Numbered from the stretch's first letter, positions 43,657-51,994 are shown. The stretch: DNA of 64,000 bases from Veillonella_A intestinalis (GCF_943192895.1 NZ_CALPCB010000004.1:124001-188000); one strand, 5' to 3'. Notes: generated from the sequence alone by a model not told the origin. Translations and numbers: made by a program.

Positions 43657-44094
43657 ATGAATATTTTATTTGTTTGCACAGGCAATACTTGTCGCAGTCC
43701 AATGGCAGAAGGTTTATTGCGTGTAATGGCGGAAAAAGAAAATAAAGATATTACTACACTATCAGCGGGCTTATTTACAGCACCAGGGGGGCGGGTATCA
43801 CCATATGCTGAAACGGCAGTTAAAGATATGGTAGATATTTCGATGCATCAGTCTCGACCACTCACTAAAGCGTTAATTGATGCGGCTGATTTAATATTAG
43901 GTCTTTCCTCTGATCATAAAAACGTATTACTTCGTCAATTCCCTGATTTGAAAGATAAAATAATGACCTTAGGTGAATGGGCTGGCACTCAGGAAGATGT
44001 AGCAGACCCATTTGGTGGCACACAAGAAGAATATGATGCCTGTGCCGCTCAAATTAAAACCTTATTAGCAAAAGGGTTAGCTAATTTAAAATAA
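43657..44094 (+). CDS. ywlE: Low-molecular-weight protein phosphatase (YwlE-type, possibly protein-arginine phosphatase)
   Basis: A 145-residue phosphatase. The P-loop CTGNTCRSP holds Cys7 and Arg13, and the general acid Asp117 is in VADPFGG. Residue 11 is threonine, as in Bacillus YwlE, where that threonine favours phosphoarginine over phosphotyrosine; tyrosine phosphatases of this family usually have a bulkier residue. The same neighbours as Bacillus ywlE (ywlC before, rpiB/ywlF after) support orthology. ATG 43657 with TGAGG upstream is preferred over 43645. Confidence 0.88.
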   Translation: MNILFVCTGNTCRSPMAEGLLRVMAEKENKDITTLSAGLFTAPGGRVSPYAETAVKDMVDISMHQSRPLTKALIDAADLILGLSSDHKNVLLRQFPDLKDKIMTLGEWAGTQEDVADPFGGTQEEYDACAAQIKTLLAKGLANLK

Positions 44095-44207
44095 GTTTAC
44101 CTTAACTTTCATTGGTTAATTAATTTCTAATAATGTTACTTTTTAGAGATATTTATAGTTGTTGGTTAGTATTGATATTTTTAAATATAAATACTATTTT
44201 CTATAAA

Positions 44208-44236
44208 TTGACAAGTATCTTTAGAATATGTACAAA
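44208..44236 (+). promoter_or_regulatory. Candidate promoter of rpiB-glyA
   Basis: A consensus -35 TTGACA (44208-44213), 17-base spacer and TACAAA (44231-44236) lie about 80 bases before rpiB in a 223-base gap. A small stem GTCGT/ACGAC (44238-44260 region) follows in the leader. Confidence 0.6.
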
Positions 44237-44317
44237 TGTCGTTGCTTGATTTAATACGACATAGTAAAATAGTGTGAGAGATATTTATATTTCAAAGTAG
44301 CGATTAGGAGGGATAGG

Positions 44318-44755
44318 ATGAAAGTAGCCATTGGTGCAGACCATGGTGGAGTTCATTTAAAGGCTGCTGTAAAAGCGGTTCTTGATGAGCTTAACGTGGA
44401 CTATACTGACTTCGGAACTGATTCTGAAGCATCAGTAGATTATCCAGACATTGCAGCTCCAGTAACTAAAGCGGTAGCAGCGGGTGAATATGATCGGGGC
44501 ATTTTAATTTGTGGCACTGGTATTGGTATTGGTATTGCGGCTAATAAAGTAGCGGGTATTCGTGCGGCACTTTGTCATGATACATTTTCCGCGCATGCTT
44601 CGCGAGAGCATAATAATGCAAATATTCTTACTATGGGTGAACGGGTTATTGGCCCAGGTCTAGCAACAGATATCGTAAAAATTTGGCTAACTACTGAATT
44701 TGAAGGGGGCCGTCATGAACGGCGTGTTGCTAAAATTGCTGAATTAGAGGCGTAA
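44318..44755 (+). CDS. rpiB: Ribose-5-phosphate isomerase B
   Basis: Interconverts ribose 5-phosphate and ribulose 5-phosphate in the pentose phosphate pathway. The 145 residues include IGADHGGVHLK at the start, the catalytic-cysteine region GILICGTGIGIGIAANK near residue 65, and HASREHNNANILTMGERVIG. AGGAGGGA precedes the ATG. It begins a new transcription unit in the conserved block and sits 69 bases before glyA. Confidence 0.95.
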   Translation: MKVAIGADHGGVHLKAAVKAVLDELNVDYTDFGTDSEASVDYPDIAAPVTKAVAAGEYDRGILICGTGIGIGIAANKVAGIRAALCHDTFSAHASREHNNANILTMGERVIGPGLATDIVKIWLTTEFEGGRHERRVAKIAELEA

Positions 44756-44824
44756 GCCTTTATAATTTGGGAAACAACTTTTATTTCATAGGCACTATGA
44801 GTTGAGTGTGTAGGAGGTAATGCT

Positions 44825-46066
44825 ATGAGCATTCTTAAAGGTCAAGATCCAGAATTAAAACAATGTATTGATTTAGAGTTGAGCCGTCAGCGTAATAAAT
44901 TGGAAATGATTGCGTCTGAAAACTTTGTTTCAGAAGCCGTTATGGAAGCGCAAGGCAGTGTATTAACTAACAAATATGCAGAAGGTTATTCTGGTAAACG
45001 CTATTATGGTGGCTGTGAATATGTTGATATGGTAGAAGATTTAGCTATTGCACGAGCTAAAAAATTATTTGGCGCTGATCATGTAAACGTACAACCTCAT
45101 TCTGGTTCTCAAGCTAACTTTGGGGTATATTTTGCACTATTAAAACCAGGTGATACTATTATGGGGATGAACTTATCTCATGGTGGTCACTTGACTCATG
45201 GTTCTCCTGTTAATGTATCAGGCACATATTTTAACATTGTACCGTACGGTGTGAATGCAGAAACACAACAAATCGACTATGATGAAATGCGTAGTATTGC
45301 TTTAGAAACTAAGCCAAAAATGATTATTGGCGGTGGTAGTGCATATTCCCGCATTATCGACTTTAAGAAAATGGCTGATATTGCTCATGAAGTAGGGGCT
45401 ATTTTCATGGTTGATATGGCTCATTTTGCTGGTTTAGTAGCTGCTGGCTTACATCCAAATCCAGTGGAATATGCTGATGTAGTAACAACTACAACACATA
45501 AAACATTACGTGGTCCACGTGGTGGTATGATTCTTTGCAAAGAAGAATATGCAAAAGCTATTGATAAAGCAATCTTCCCTGGTATTCAAGGGGGGCCTTT
45601 GATGCATGTTATTGCAGCTAAAGCCGTTGCTTTTGGTGAAGCCTTACAGCCAGCTTTCAAAGAATATGCACAACAAGTTATCACTAACGCTAAAGTATTA
45701 GCAGCAGCACTTGAAAAAGAAGGGTTCTTAATTGTTTCTGGTGGTACAGATACTCATGTAATGTTAGTAGATGTACGTAGCTGTGGCTTAACTGGTAAAG
45801 TGGCAGAGTTCTTACTTGATGAAGTAGGGATTACTTGCAATAAAAATACAATTCCATTCGATCCAGAAAGTCCTTTTGTAACAAGTGGTATTCGTTTGGG
45901 TACACCAGCGTTAACAACTCGTGGCTTAAAAGAAGCTGATATGGAAGAAATTGCGTCTATTATTGCTTTAGTTCTTAAAAACTCAGAAGATAAAGCAAAA
46001 CATGAAGAAGCGGCTAAACGAGTAGCTGCTCTTTGTGAAAAATATCCTATGTATCCTAATCTATAA
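44825..46066 (+). CDS. glyA: Serine hydroxymethyltransferase
   Basis: A PLP enzyme that converts serine and tetrahydrofolate to glycine and methylene-tetrahydrofolate. The 413 residues are standard. IASENFVSEAVMEAQGS near residue 30, KRYYGGCEYVD, HSGSQAN, HGGHLTHG and the PLP lysine in TTTTHKTLRGPRGG near residue 227 are all intact. AGGAGG precedes the ATG. It lies between rpiB and upp, the same order as in Bacillus. Confidence 0.98.
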   Translation: MSILKGQDPELKQCIDLELSRQRNKLEMIASENFVSEAVMEAQGSVLTNKYAEGYSGKRYYGGCEYVDMVEDLAIARAKKLFGADHVNVQPHSGSQANFGVYFALLKPGDTIMGMNLSHGGHLTHGSPVNVSGTYFNIVPYGVNAETQQIDYDEMRSIALETKPKMIIGGGSAYSRIIDFKKMADIAHEVGAIFMVDMAHFAGLVAAGLHPNPVEYADVVTTTTHKTLRGPRGGMILCKEEYAKAIDKAIFPGIQGGPLMHVIAAKAVAFGEALQPAFKEYAQQVITNAKVLAAALEKEGFLIVSGGTDTHVMLVDVRSCGLTGKVAEFLLDEVGITCNKNTIPFDPESPFVTSGIRLGTPALTTRGLKEADMEEIASIIALVLKNSEDKAKHEEAAKRVAALCEKYPMYPNL

Positions 46067-46195
46067 TACGAGTAGCAGAGAGAGAGAGTTTCACATAGTG
46101 TGAGCAGGTTATACATTAGAGACTAGATTGTAGTATAATGTATAGTACACACAAAGTAATGCACAGTATTTAGGCATAAGGAGGCACTAAATTTT

Positions 46196-46822
46196 ATGAA
46201 TGTTAATGTAATGACTCATCCCTTGATTCAACATAAAGTAACCTTGATTCGCAATGTAGAAACAGGGTCAAAAGATTTTCGTGAATTATTGGAAGAAATT
46301 ACACTATTAATGGGTTACGAAATTACTCGTGACTTACCTTTGGAAGATGTAGAAGTTCAGACACCATTAGTAAAAGCAATTGGTAAACAAATTGCTGGTA
46401 AAAAATTAGGGATTATTCCTATTTTACGTGCTGGCTTGGGCATGGTTAATGGCTTGTTGGAATTAATGCCAATGGCTAAGGTGGGGCATGTAGGTTTATA
46501 TCGTGATCCTGAAACCTTAAAACCAGTTGAATATTACTGCAAATTGCCTTCTGATTTAGCAGGTCGTCGTATTATTGTGACTGACCCTATGCTTGCTACT
46601 GGTGGTAGTGCATCAGCAGCTATTACGCTTTTAAAAGAAAAAGGGGCTCGTGATATTCAGTTGATGTGTCTTGTTGCGGCCCCACAAGGGGTAGAAGTAG
46701 TCAATAAAGAGCATCCTGATGTGCGCATTTATGTGGCAGCTCTTGATGAAGACTTAAATGAACATGGCTATATCTTACCTGGTCTTGGTGATGCAGGGGA
46801 CCGTATTTTTGGTACTAAATAA
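46196..46822 (+). CDS. upp: Uracil phosphoribosyltransferase
   Basis: Salvages uracil to UMP using PRPP. The 208 residues match Upp. Clear blocks are HPLIQHKVTLIRN at the start, PILRAGLGMVNGLLEL, the PRPP-binding VTDPMLATGGSA near residue 130, and the C-terminal LNEHGYILPGLGDAGDRIFGT. AAGGAGG precedes the ATG. A perfect terminator lies 63 bases after the stop, closing the block that starts at prfA. Confidence 0.98.
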   Translation: MNVNVMTHPLIQHKVTLIRNVETGSKDFRELLEEITLLMGYEITRDLPLEDVEVQTPLVKAIGKQIAGKKLGIIPILRAGLGMVNGLLELMPMAKVGHVGLYRDPETLKPVEYYCKLPSDLAGRRIIVTDPMLATGGSASAAITLLKEKGARDIQLMCLVAAPQGVEVVNKEHPDVRIYVAALDEDLNEHGYILPGLGDAGDRIFGTK

Positions 46823-46885
46823 TGTTCCTACAATACGAGAAATAGCTGTTAGCGTATATAGTGTATAAAATTAAATAGTTTGACA

Positions 46886-46923
46886 ATAGAACAAGAATTG
46901 GTAGCCAATTCTTGTTCTATTTG
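46886..46923 (+). terminator. Intrinsic terminator after upp
   Basis: The arm 46886-46901 pairs perfectly with 46905-46920 over about 16 bases with a three-base loop, followed by TTGTAT. The stem is A+T-rich, but its length makes termination likely. Confidence 0.8.
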
Positions 46924-46954
46924 TATATATAGGTCTTAAAGGCAGGTGTCTTAT

Positions 46955-47548
46955 ATGGATTTTACAAAGATTACTGAGAATTTAAAAACTCGTGGCTATA
47001 CAGTTAAAAGATTTGCTACTGGTAAAGAAGCAGCACAATACTTAAATGAGGTTATTAATGGGGTGTCAGTTGGCATTGGTGGTTCTGCTACAGTAAGAGA
47101 TATCGGGTTATTTGAATTATTAGAAACACATAATATTGTATATTGGCACTGGCAACAAGAACCAGATAAAGCACGGCATGGGGCAATGGATACAGAGATT
47201 TATATTGCTTCTGTGAATGGGATTGCTGAAACGGGTGAGATTGTTAATATTGACGGCAATGGAAATCGCTTAGCTTCCATGATGTTTGGACATAAAAAGT
47301 TATATCTAGTTGTTGGTAAGAATAAAATTACAAAGACTTATGAGGATGCTGTATGGCGAGCTAGAAATATTGCAGCGCCACAGCGAGCTCAACAATTGAA
47401 GGTAAAAACTCCATGTGCCATTAAGGGAGATCGGTGTTATGATTGTAAAAGTCCAGAACGAATTTGTCGTGGTATGGTAACTATGTGGGGCCCTACTAGC
47501 AGTATGGCTTGTGAAATTATTTTTATTGATGAAGAGTTAGGTTTATAA
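46955..47548 (+). CDS. LUD-domain protein (DUF162)
   Basis: A 197-residue single-domain protein of the LUD (lactate utilisation) family. Visible are VSVGIGGSATVRDIGLFELL near residue 47, EIYIASVNGIAETGEIVNIDG near residue 95, and a cysteine-rich tail with CAIKG, CYDCKSPERICRG. In LutB/LutC systems such domains support lactate oxidation, but here the gene is alone without LutA or LutB, so its role is unknown. ATG 46955 is preferred over GTG 46946, since AGG at 46944-46946 is then the ribosome-binding site. Confidence 0.8.
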   Translation: MDFTKITENLKTRGYTVKRFATGKEAAQYLNEVINGVSVGIGGSATVRDIGLFELLETHNIVYWHWQQEPDKARHGAMDTEIYIASVNGIAETGEIVNIDGNGNRLASMMFGHKKLYLVVGKNKITKTYEDAVWRARNIAAPQRAQQLKVKTPCAIKGDRCYDCKSPERICRGMVTMWGPTSSMACEIIFIDEELGL

Positions 47549-47642
47549 GAAGAGCAGTTAGCTGTGAATAACTTTCTGTAAAAAACATAGCTTAAAAAAT
47601 AATTAATCATTACTTAAATGCATAGAATATGATTTTTTATCA

Positions 47643-47672
47643 TTGGACATATATCTATATATCGAATATAAT
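47643..47672 (+). promoter_or_regulatory. Candidate promoter of the PepSY gene
   Basis: TTGGAC (47643-47648), an 18-base spacer and a perfect TATAAT (47667-47672) lie 80 bases before the start codon at 47753. Confidence 0.65.
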
Positions 47673-47752
47673 AGATGTATAGAAAACAGTAAATAACATA
47701 ATATATTTATGCATAGTTTATATTTGATGTTTAACGTAAAGAGAGGTAACTA

Positions 47753-48037
47753 ATGAAAATGAACAAGTCTTTAAAAGTATTAACATTATCTTTGGTAGCT
47801 GCAGGTGCATTTACGTTTGCACAAGCTAATGGTGAAATTACTTTAGATCAAGCTACAGAAATCGCATTGGCAAAAGTGCCTGGTGCTAATGCATCTCATG
47901 TTTATAAAGCACATCCAGATTGGGAAGATGGCCGTAAAGTATATGAAGGTAAAATCTTCTTCAATGGCGTAGAATATGAATTTGAAATTGATGCAGCTAC
48001 AGGCCAAATTACAGAGTGGGATATTGACCGCGACTAA
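47753..48037 (+). CDS. Exported PepSY-domain protein
   Basis: A 94-residue precursor with a signal peptide (about residues 1-25, ending FTFAQA) and a single PepSY domain (TLDQATEIALAKVPGA, then GKIFFNGVEYEFEIDAATG and EWDIDRD). PepSY domains are common in exported proteins and protease propeptides and are thought to inhibit or chaperone partners. GAGAGGT precedes the ATG; ATG 47759 is an alternative. It has its own promoter and a strong terminator, so is expressed alone. Confidence 0.85.
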   Translation: MKMNKSLKVLTLSLVAAGAFTFAQANGEITLDQATEIALAKVPGANASHVYKAHPDWEDGRKVYEGKIFFNGVEYEFEIDAATGQITEWDIDRD

Positions 48038-48076
48038 TAGAATAAAAGATAATTTTAATTCTAATTTATAAATAAT

Positions 48077-48104
48077 AAAAGAGCCCCTAATTAGGGGCTC
48101 TTTT
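48077..48104. terminator. Bidirectional intrinsic terminator
   Basis: AAAAGAGCCCCTAA (48077-48090) is followed directly by its reverse complement (48091-48104), with T runs on both strands. It serves the PepSY gene and the converging yjiH-yjiG pair. Confidence 0.93.
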
Positions 48105-48145
48105 ATTATTTGTTATTTTTTGTAAGGATATTTAGTGTTATAGGA

Positions 48146-48619
48146 TTAAAACATTAATGTTAAGAAACGCATAATAAACATGGCAACTATAGCATTAACT
48201 ACACTTAGTAATATAAGAAGAGGCCAATATTTAACAGGTATATCAGCAACGCCTAACAAGCGTCCCATATATTGTAATTGAGAGCCTATTAAGAAGATTG
48301 CCGGCATTAAGATAGTTGCACCTGTACCATCTAGTATGCCTTGTCCCATTAAACTTACCGCTATTCCTACGCCAGCAGAAGAAGATAACCAAGAGGTTAG
48401 TAATACCGTAATAGCTTCACCAGGGAGACCAAAGACAGCCATAATTGGCCCAAATATAACACCTACTAAATCTAATATGCCTAATAGTTTTAATATAAGC
48501 GCTAGGGTATAGGCCATTAATACATTTGGTAATAAATTAGTGGTACCTACTGTAAATCCTTTACGGGCACCAATGATAAAAATATCGAAAGGATTTTTAC
48601 TTGTTTTATTGTTGCTCAT
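48146..48619 (-). CDS. yjiG: YjiG-family membrane protein (nucleoside-recognition/Gate domain)
   Basis: A 157-residue membrane protein with about four segments, closely following E. coli YjiG: GARKGFTVGTTNLLPNVLMAY near the start, FGLPGEAITVLL, LMPAIFLIGSQLQYMGR and a final VNAIVAMFIMRF. The family shares the Gate/SpmB-like fold; substrate unknown. It is downstream of yjiH and overlaps it by 14 bases, so the two likely act as one complex. In E. coli the pair precedes the isoaspartyl dipeptidase gene iadA. Confidence 0.87.
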   Translation of the reverse strand: MSNNKTSKNPFDIFIIGARKGFTVGTTNLLPNVLMAYTLALILKLLGILDLVGVIFGPIMAVFGLPGEAITVLLTSWLSSSAGVGIAVSLMGQGILDGTGATILMPAIFLIGSQLQYMGRLLGVADIPVKYWPLLILLSVVNAIVAMFIMRFLTLMF

Positions 48620-49283
48620 TAGTGAAGTCCCCCTTATAAATGGTATTTAAGGCGATACGGCAAAGTACTGCACCTAAGAATTTTAAAATAAAAATACATA
48701 CTAATGGTATTGATAAAGGGAGAACTAATACTCCAAAAAGAGCGGCTCCATTTGAAAAGTAATTTGATATCATACCAGCTCCACTATATTGCCATTGAGC
48801 AATGATTATGAGTTCTTTTAAAGTAACTTGTTTATTATCGAAAAGTTCTTTAGTGAGGGCTGCGCCAGCATCAGTGCTTTGTAAATCAGTGATTAAAGCT
48901 AAGCCAGTTCTACCTGGTACTCGCATAATAGGATATAAGAGCGGAGTTAATAGTTTGTGAGCAGCACGGATTGCACCATATTCAGTTAATACTTCTAGAA
49001 TACCAAGGGCAAGCATAATAGATGGAATAAGTGATAAAGCAAAAATAAAACCTTGTCGTGCACCTTCACCTTTTACACCTAGGAAGTTTAATTTACTTCC
49101 TTCACCACTAATGATACCAAATTTGCCACCTAATGTAGTAAAGTCGAAAGCGCCAAGCCAAGCATGGCCTTGAACTTTCATAAAAATTCCCGAGAAAAAT
49201 AAGATTGCTACGGCTAAAGCAATGTAGTCAGTCCATTTTGTTTTGGGGTTCCAATCAGTTTGGTTTTGTTCTTGAATTTTCAT
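48606..49283 (-). CDS. yjiH: YjiH-family membrane protein (nucleoside-recognition/Gate domain)
   Basis: About 225 residues with five or six membrane segments. Family blocks include the central RAAHKLLTPLLYPIMRVPGRTG-like region (about residues 115-135) and TDLQSTDAGAAL, then IIIAQWQYSGAGMISNYFSNG. The start is the ATG ending at 49283 on the minus strand: the AAAGGAGGG site upstream favours it over a longer frame from 49304. It is the first gene of the pair with yjiG and diverges from the M20 amidohydrolase across about 210 bases. Transport or gating function is inferred. Confidence 0.86.
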   Translation of the reverse strand: MKIQEQNQTDWNPKTKWTDYIALAVAILFFSGIFMKVQGHAWLGAFDFTTLGGKFGIISGEGSKLNFLGVKGEGARQGFIFALSLIPSIMLALGILEVLTEYGAIRAAHKLLTPLLYPIMRVPGRTGLALITDLQSTDAGAALTKELFDNKQVTLKELIIIAQWQYSGAGMISNYFSNGAALFGVLVLPLSIPLVCIFILKFLGAVLCRIALNTIYKGDFTNEQQ

Positions 49284-49492
49284 TTGTAGCCCTCCTTTGA
49301 ACAAATATACTTGTATAGTAGATGAAAATATTATAATATAGAGTCATGGACTCTTTCAATCCCTATTACTAAAATTTTTTAAAAATTTAATCAAAATGTT
49401 TATCTGTTATGTGAAGTTATTGATTAAGTATTTATAAGAATAATAGCTTTTGGAAAAGTTTTGTCTGTTTAATTATTTAAGGAGGGACTTAT

Positions 49493-50602
49493 ATGAGTAA
49501 TGTACTAACATACTATAATTATTTACATACTATACCAGAATTAGGTTTTGAAGAGGTTAAGACATCTAAATTTATTGCTGATAAATTAGTTGAATTTGGT
49601 TTTGACAAAGTTGAGACTAATGTGGGCGGAACAACAGGTGTAGTAGCGACATTGGATAGTGGAAATCCTGGTCCAACAGTGTTATTGCGTGCTGATATGG
49701 ATTGTTTAGCACATAATATTAATGGTGAGGTAGTCCTTAGACATACATGTGGACATGATAGTCATTCTTCAATGCTTTTAGCAACTGCTGAAGAAGTGAT
49801 TAAAAACTATTCTGTTAAGCAGGGAAAACTTAAATTTTTATTTCAACCAGCTGAAGAACTTGGAACAGGAGCTCATGCAATTGCTGATGCCGGTGTTTTA
49901 GAAGGAGTAGATTATGCTTTTGGTGCTCATGTACGGCCGTTAGAGGAAGCTAGCAATGGACAAGCTGTTGCGGCAATATATTATGCATCTTCAGCTACTA
50001 TTCAAGCGACATTTACTGGGGTTACTAGTCATGCTGCACGACCTCATTTAGGAGTTAATGCATTAGATGCTGCAGTTCTTGCAATTAATGCTGTTAATAC
50101 TATTCATTTGCGTCCTACAGAGTCCTACAGTGTAAAGGCTACACAGATTCATGCAGATAGTGGAGTAACTAATAGCATTCCTGGAAGTGCAGCTGTAACA
50201 TGGGATTTGAGAGCTCAGTTAAATCCAACAATGAAGGAACTTCATAGTAAAGTTATACAGGCTATTACTAATGCGGGAACTGCTAATGGATGTACGGTTG
50301 CATATGATGACAGTAAAATGTTAACAGCTGCAGAGCATAATGAAGAATGTATTGAGTTATTAAAAGCAGCGATTATTGATGTATTAGGTGAAGAAAATAT
50401 GGTGCCAGAGGTAGTAACTCCTGGTGGTGAAGATTTTTGGGTGTATACAAATCGTTATCCTAATTTAAAAGCAGGCTTTTTTGGTTTAGGATGTGATTTA
50501 AAGCCCGGTCTTCATCATCCTGATATGAGTTTTGATACTAGTGCCTTAGAAAATGGAGTGAAAATATATTTAGCAACACTTAAACATTTGAAAACTATTT
50601 AA
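49493..50602 (+). CDS. M20-family amidohydrolase (peptidase D / IAA-amino-acid hydrolase type)
   Basis: A cytoplasmic two-metal amidohydrolase of 369 residues. Metal and catalytic sites are visible: LLRADMDCLA near residue 65, HTCGHDSHSSM near residue 85, QPAEELGTGA near residue 120, FGAHVRPLEE near residue 142 and the C-terminal PGLHHPDMSF. The typical lid domain runs between about 170 and 280. AAGGAGGG precedes the ATG. It diverges from yjiH-yjiG, suggesting that the membrane pair handles its substrate, perhaps an N-acyl amino acid or dipeptide; specificity is unknown. Confidence 0.85.
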   Translation: MSNVLTYYNYLHTIPELGFEEVKTSKFIADKLVEFGFDKVETNVGGTTGVVATLDSGNPGPTVLLRADMDCLAHNINGEVVLRHTCGHDSHSSMLLATAEEVIKNYSVKQGKLKFLFQPAEELGTGAHAIADAGVLEGVDYAFGAHVRPLEEASNGQAVAAIYYASSATIQATFTGVTSHAARPHLGVNALDAAVLAINAVNTIHLRPTESYSVKATQIHADSGVTNSIPGSAAVTWDLRAQLNPTMKELHSKVIQAITNAGTANGCTVAYDDSKMLTAAEHNEECIELLKAAIIDVLGEENMVPEVVTPGGEDFWVYTNRYPNLKAGFFGLGCDLKPGLHHPDMSFDTSALENGVKIYLATLKHLKTI

Positions 50603-50659
50603 TATATAAATTAGTTAAATAGTTAAACTTTAAATTTAAAATTATATGAGTGGTAAGAG

Positions 50660-50697
50660 AAGGACATGCGATGATATAGTTATTGCATGTCCTTTTT
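50660..50697 (+). terminator. Intrinsic terminator after the M20 gene
   Basis: AAGGACATGC (50660-50669) pairs perfectly with GCATGTCCTT (50685-50694), with a 15-base loop, and is followed by TTT. The remaining 50698-50889 is A+T-rich with no gene seen. Confidence 0.9.
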
Positions 50698-50889
50698 ATA
50701 TGGATTAATAGTATAGCTAGATTTGTGATATGATCTAACTTTTAGGATATGTTTTAACTTTAGTAAGTAAGAGCTAGAAATAAATTACTTTTGTTTATGT
50801 GTTAGTTTTAATTAATTTTGTAAGTTAAGGATTTCGTTAATAGAATAATATTAATATAAGAGTTTGTTGGTAAATTATAATTAAACTTC

Positions 50890-50920
50890 TTGACTTGAAG
50901 TTGGCTCCAAGGTATAGAGT
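50890..50920 (+). promoter_or_regulatory. MerR-type (AdhR/NmlR-like) operator-promoter
   Basis: A -35 TTGACT (50890-50895) and a -10-like TAGAGT (50915-50920) are 19 bases apart, the elongated spacing of MerR-activated promoters. Between them lies the inverted repeat CTTGAAG-N4-CTCCAAG (50894-50911). This has the same layout as the CTTAAAG-N4-CTTTAAG operator of Bacillus AdhR, a regulator of aldehyde stress. No MerR gene is in the window. Confidence 0.55.
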
Positions 50921-50997
50921 AATCATATGAGTAAGACGAATACATATTGTCTTTCATGGGAAAGGAAGCGAACGTTAAGTAGAAGGAGTGAATATTG

Positions 50998-51471
50998 ATG
51001 AAAGTGAAGCGAATTTTGGCAATTACTTGTTTAATTGTGAGTACAGCTATGACAAGTATAGCTGCTAATGAAGTGAGTTCTCATATGACAGGAGGCAGTA
51101 CTATGAAAGTTTCAGATTCAGAAATGGTGACTACATCAGGGAAGGTTGTACCAAAGCAAACAGCTGGGCGTAAAGTATTAGGAGAATTTGCTCCTACTTT
51201 TGCCCATTTAAATGATGATGTATTATTTGGTGAAGTATGGAGTCGTGATTTAGAATTATCAGCTAAACAACGTTCAATTATTACTATTACTGCATTAGTT
51301 TCTCAAGGATTAACTGGTGAAGCTCTAAAAGCACATTTGCAAATGGGTAAAGCAAATGGAATTACTAAGGATGAAATTGCTGAAATTTTAACACATATTG
51401 CCTTCTATGCAGGTTGGCCTAAAGTATGGGCAGCCTTTCCTATGGCACAAGACATATGGTCCGATAAATAA
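50998..51471 (+). CDS. Exported carboxymuconolactone decarboxylase-like protein
   Basis: A 157-residue protein with a hydrophobic N-terminus of about 20 residues (signal peptide or anchor), then a carboxymuconolactone decarboxylase/AhpD-like domain: DVLFGEVWSRDLELSAKQRS, then ITALVSQGLTGEALKAHL with a conserved histidine, and ITKDEIAEILTHIAFYAGWP. It lacks the CxxC of AhpD, so peroxidase activity by that mechanism is unlikely. Export is unusual for the family. ATG 50998 with AAGGAG at 50983-50988 is the start. The promoter upstream looks MerR-regulated, suggesting induction by aldehydes or electrophiles. Confidence 0.82.
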   Translation: MKVKRILAITCLIVSTAMTSIAANEVSSHMTGGSTMKVSDSEMVTTSGKVVPKQTAGRKVLGEFAPTFAHLNDDVLFGEVWSRDLELSAKQRSIITITALVSQGLTGEALKAHLQMGKANGITKDEIAEILTHIAFYAGWPKVWAAFPMAQDIWSDK

Positions 51472-51496
51472 GAAATACAGTTAAAAGTAACAAAAA

Positions 51497-51876
51497 GGAA
51501 GACACTCTGCAAGCAAATAGTTAAATCGAAGACTTTTTGACTTTACGCCACTGAGCTTATATTCTTGACTCAATGATAGTGTCAACATAGGTACTCTTAA
51601 AAATAAAGTTAAGGAATTTGTACAACGGAAAGTCGAAAAGGGAAGACACTCTGCAAGCAAACACTTAAATCGAAGACTTTTGGACTTTACGTTACCGAGC
51701 TTATATTCTCGACTCAATGATAGTGTCACCATAGGCATTCTTAATAAAATAAAGTAGAGGAATTTGTACAAAGGATAAGTCGGAAAGGGAAGACACTCTG
51801 CAAGCAAACACTTAAATCGAAGATTTTGGTTTGCGGTAGAGTGTCTTTCCTTTCTCCACACATCTGTAAATTCCTT
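51497..51876. repeat. Tandem ~145-bp repeat with terminal inverted copy
   Basis: A unit beginning GGAAGACACTCTGC starts at 51497, 51641 and 51788 (spacings 144 and 147); the third copy is cut short. On its right lies an inverted copy: GTTTGC (51829-51834), GAGTGTCTTTCC (51839-51850) and TGTAAATTCCTT (51865-51876) mirror GCAAAC (51804-51809), GGAAGACACTC (51788-51798) and AGGAATTTGTACA (51758-51770). The result is a stem-loop of about 120 bases. No transposase is encoded; the open frame on the minus strand here is only a translation of the repeats. A MITE- or REP-like element is the best guess. Confidence 0.85.
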
Positions 51877-51897
51877 AACAATATTTTGTAAAATCAC

Positions 51898-51926
51898 TTG
51901 CGCGACACTACCATATGAGGTAGAAT
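51898..51926 (+). promoter_or_regulatory. Candidate promoter of the cggR operon
   Basis: TTGCGC (51898-51903), a 17-base spacer and TAGAAT (51921-51926) lie about 70 bases before cggR, just right of the repeat block. Confidence 0.6.
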
Positions 51927-51955
51927 ATAGGCGAGGATATTTTTTTATCAACGCT

Positions 51956-51980
51956 GGGACATAATCTGCACCGGCGGGAT
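51956..51980 (+). promoter_or_regulatory. Possible CggR half-sites
   Basis: GGGAC (51956-51960) and GGGAT (51976-51980) are direct repeats 20 bases apart in the leader, with CTGGGACATAAT resembling part of the Bacillus CggR operator. CggR is known to bind direct repeats downstream of its own promoter. Weak evidence. Confidence 0.3.
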
Positions 51981-51994
51981 GAAAGAGGTACAGC

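Noticed and set aside
51497..51876. Insertion sequence remnant
   Set aside because: No transposase fragment is visible on either strand and no target duplication could be identified by eye, so it is reported only as a repeat element.
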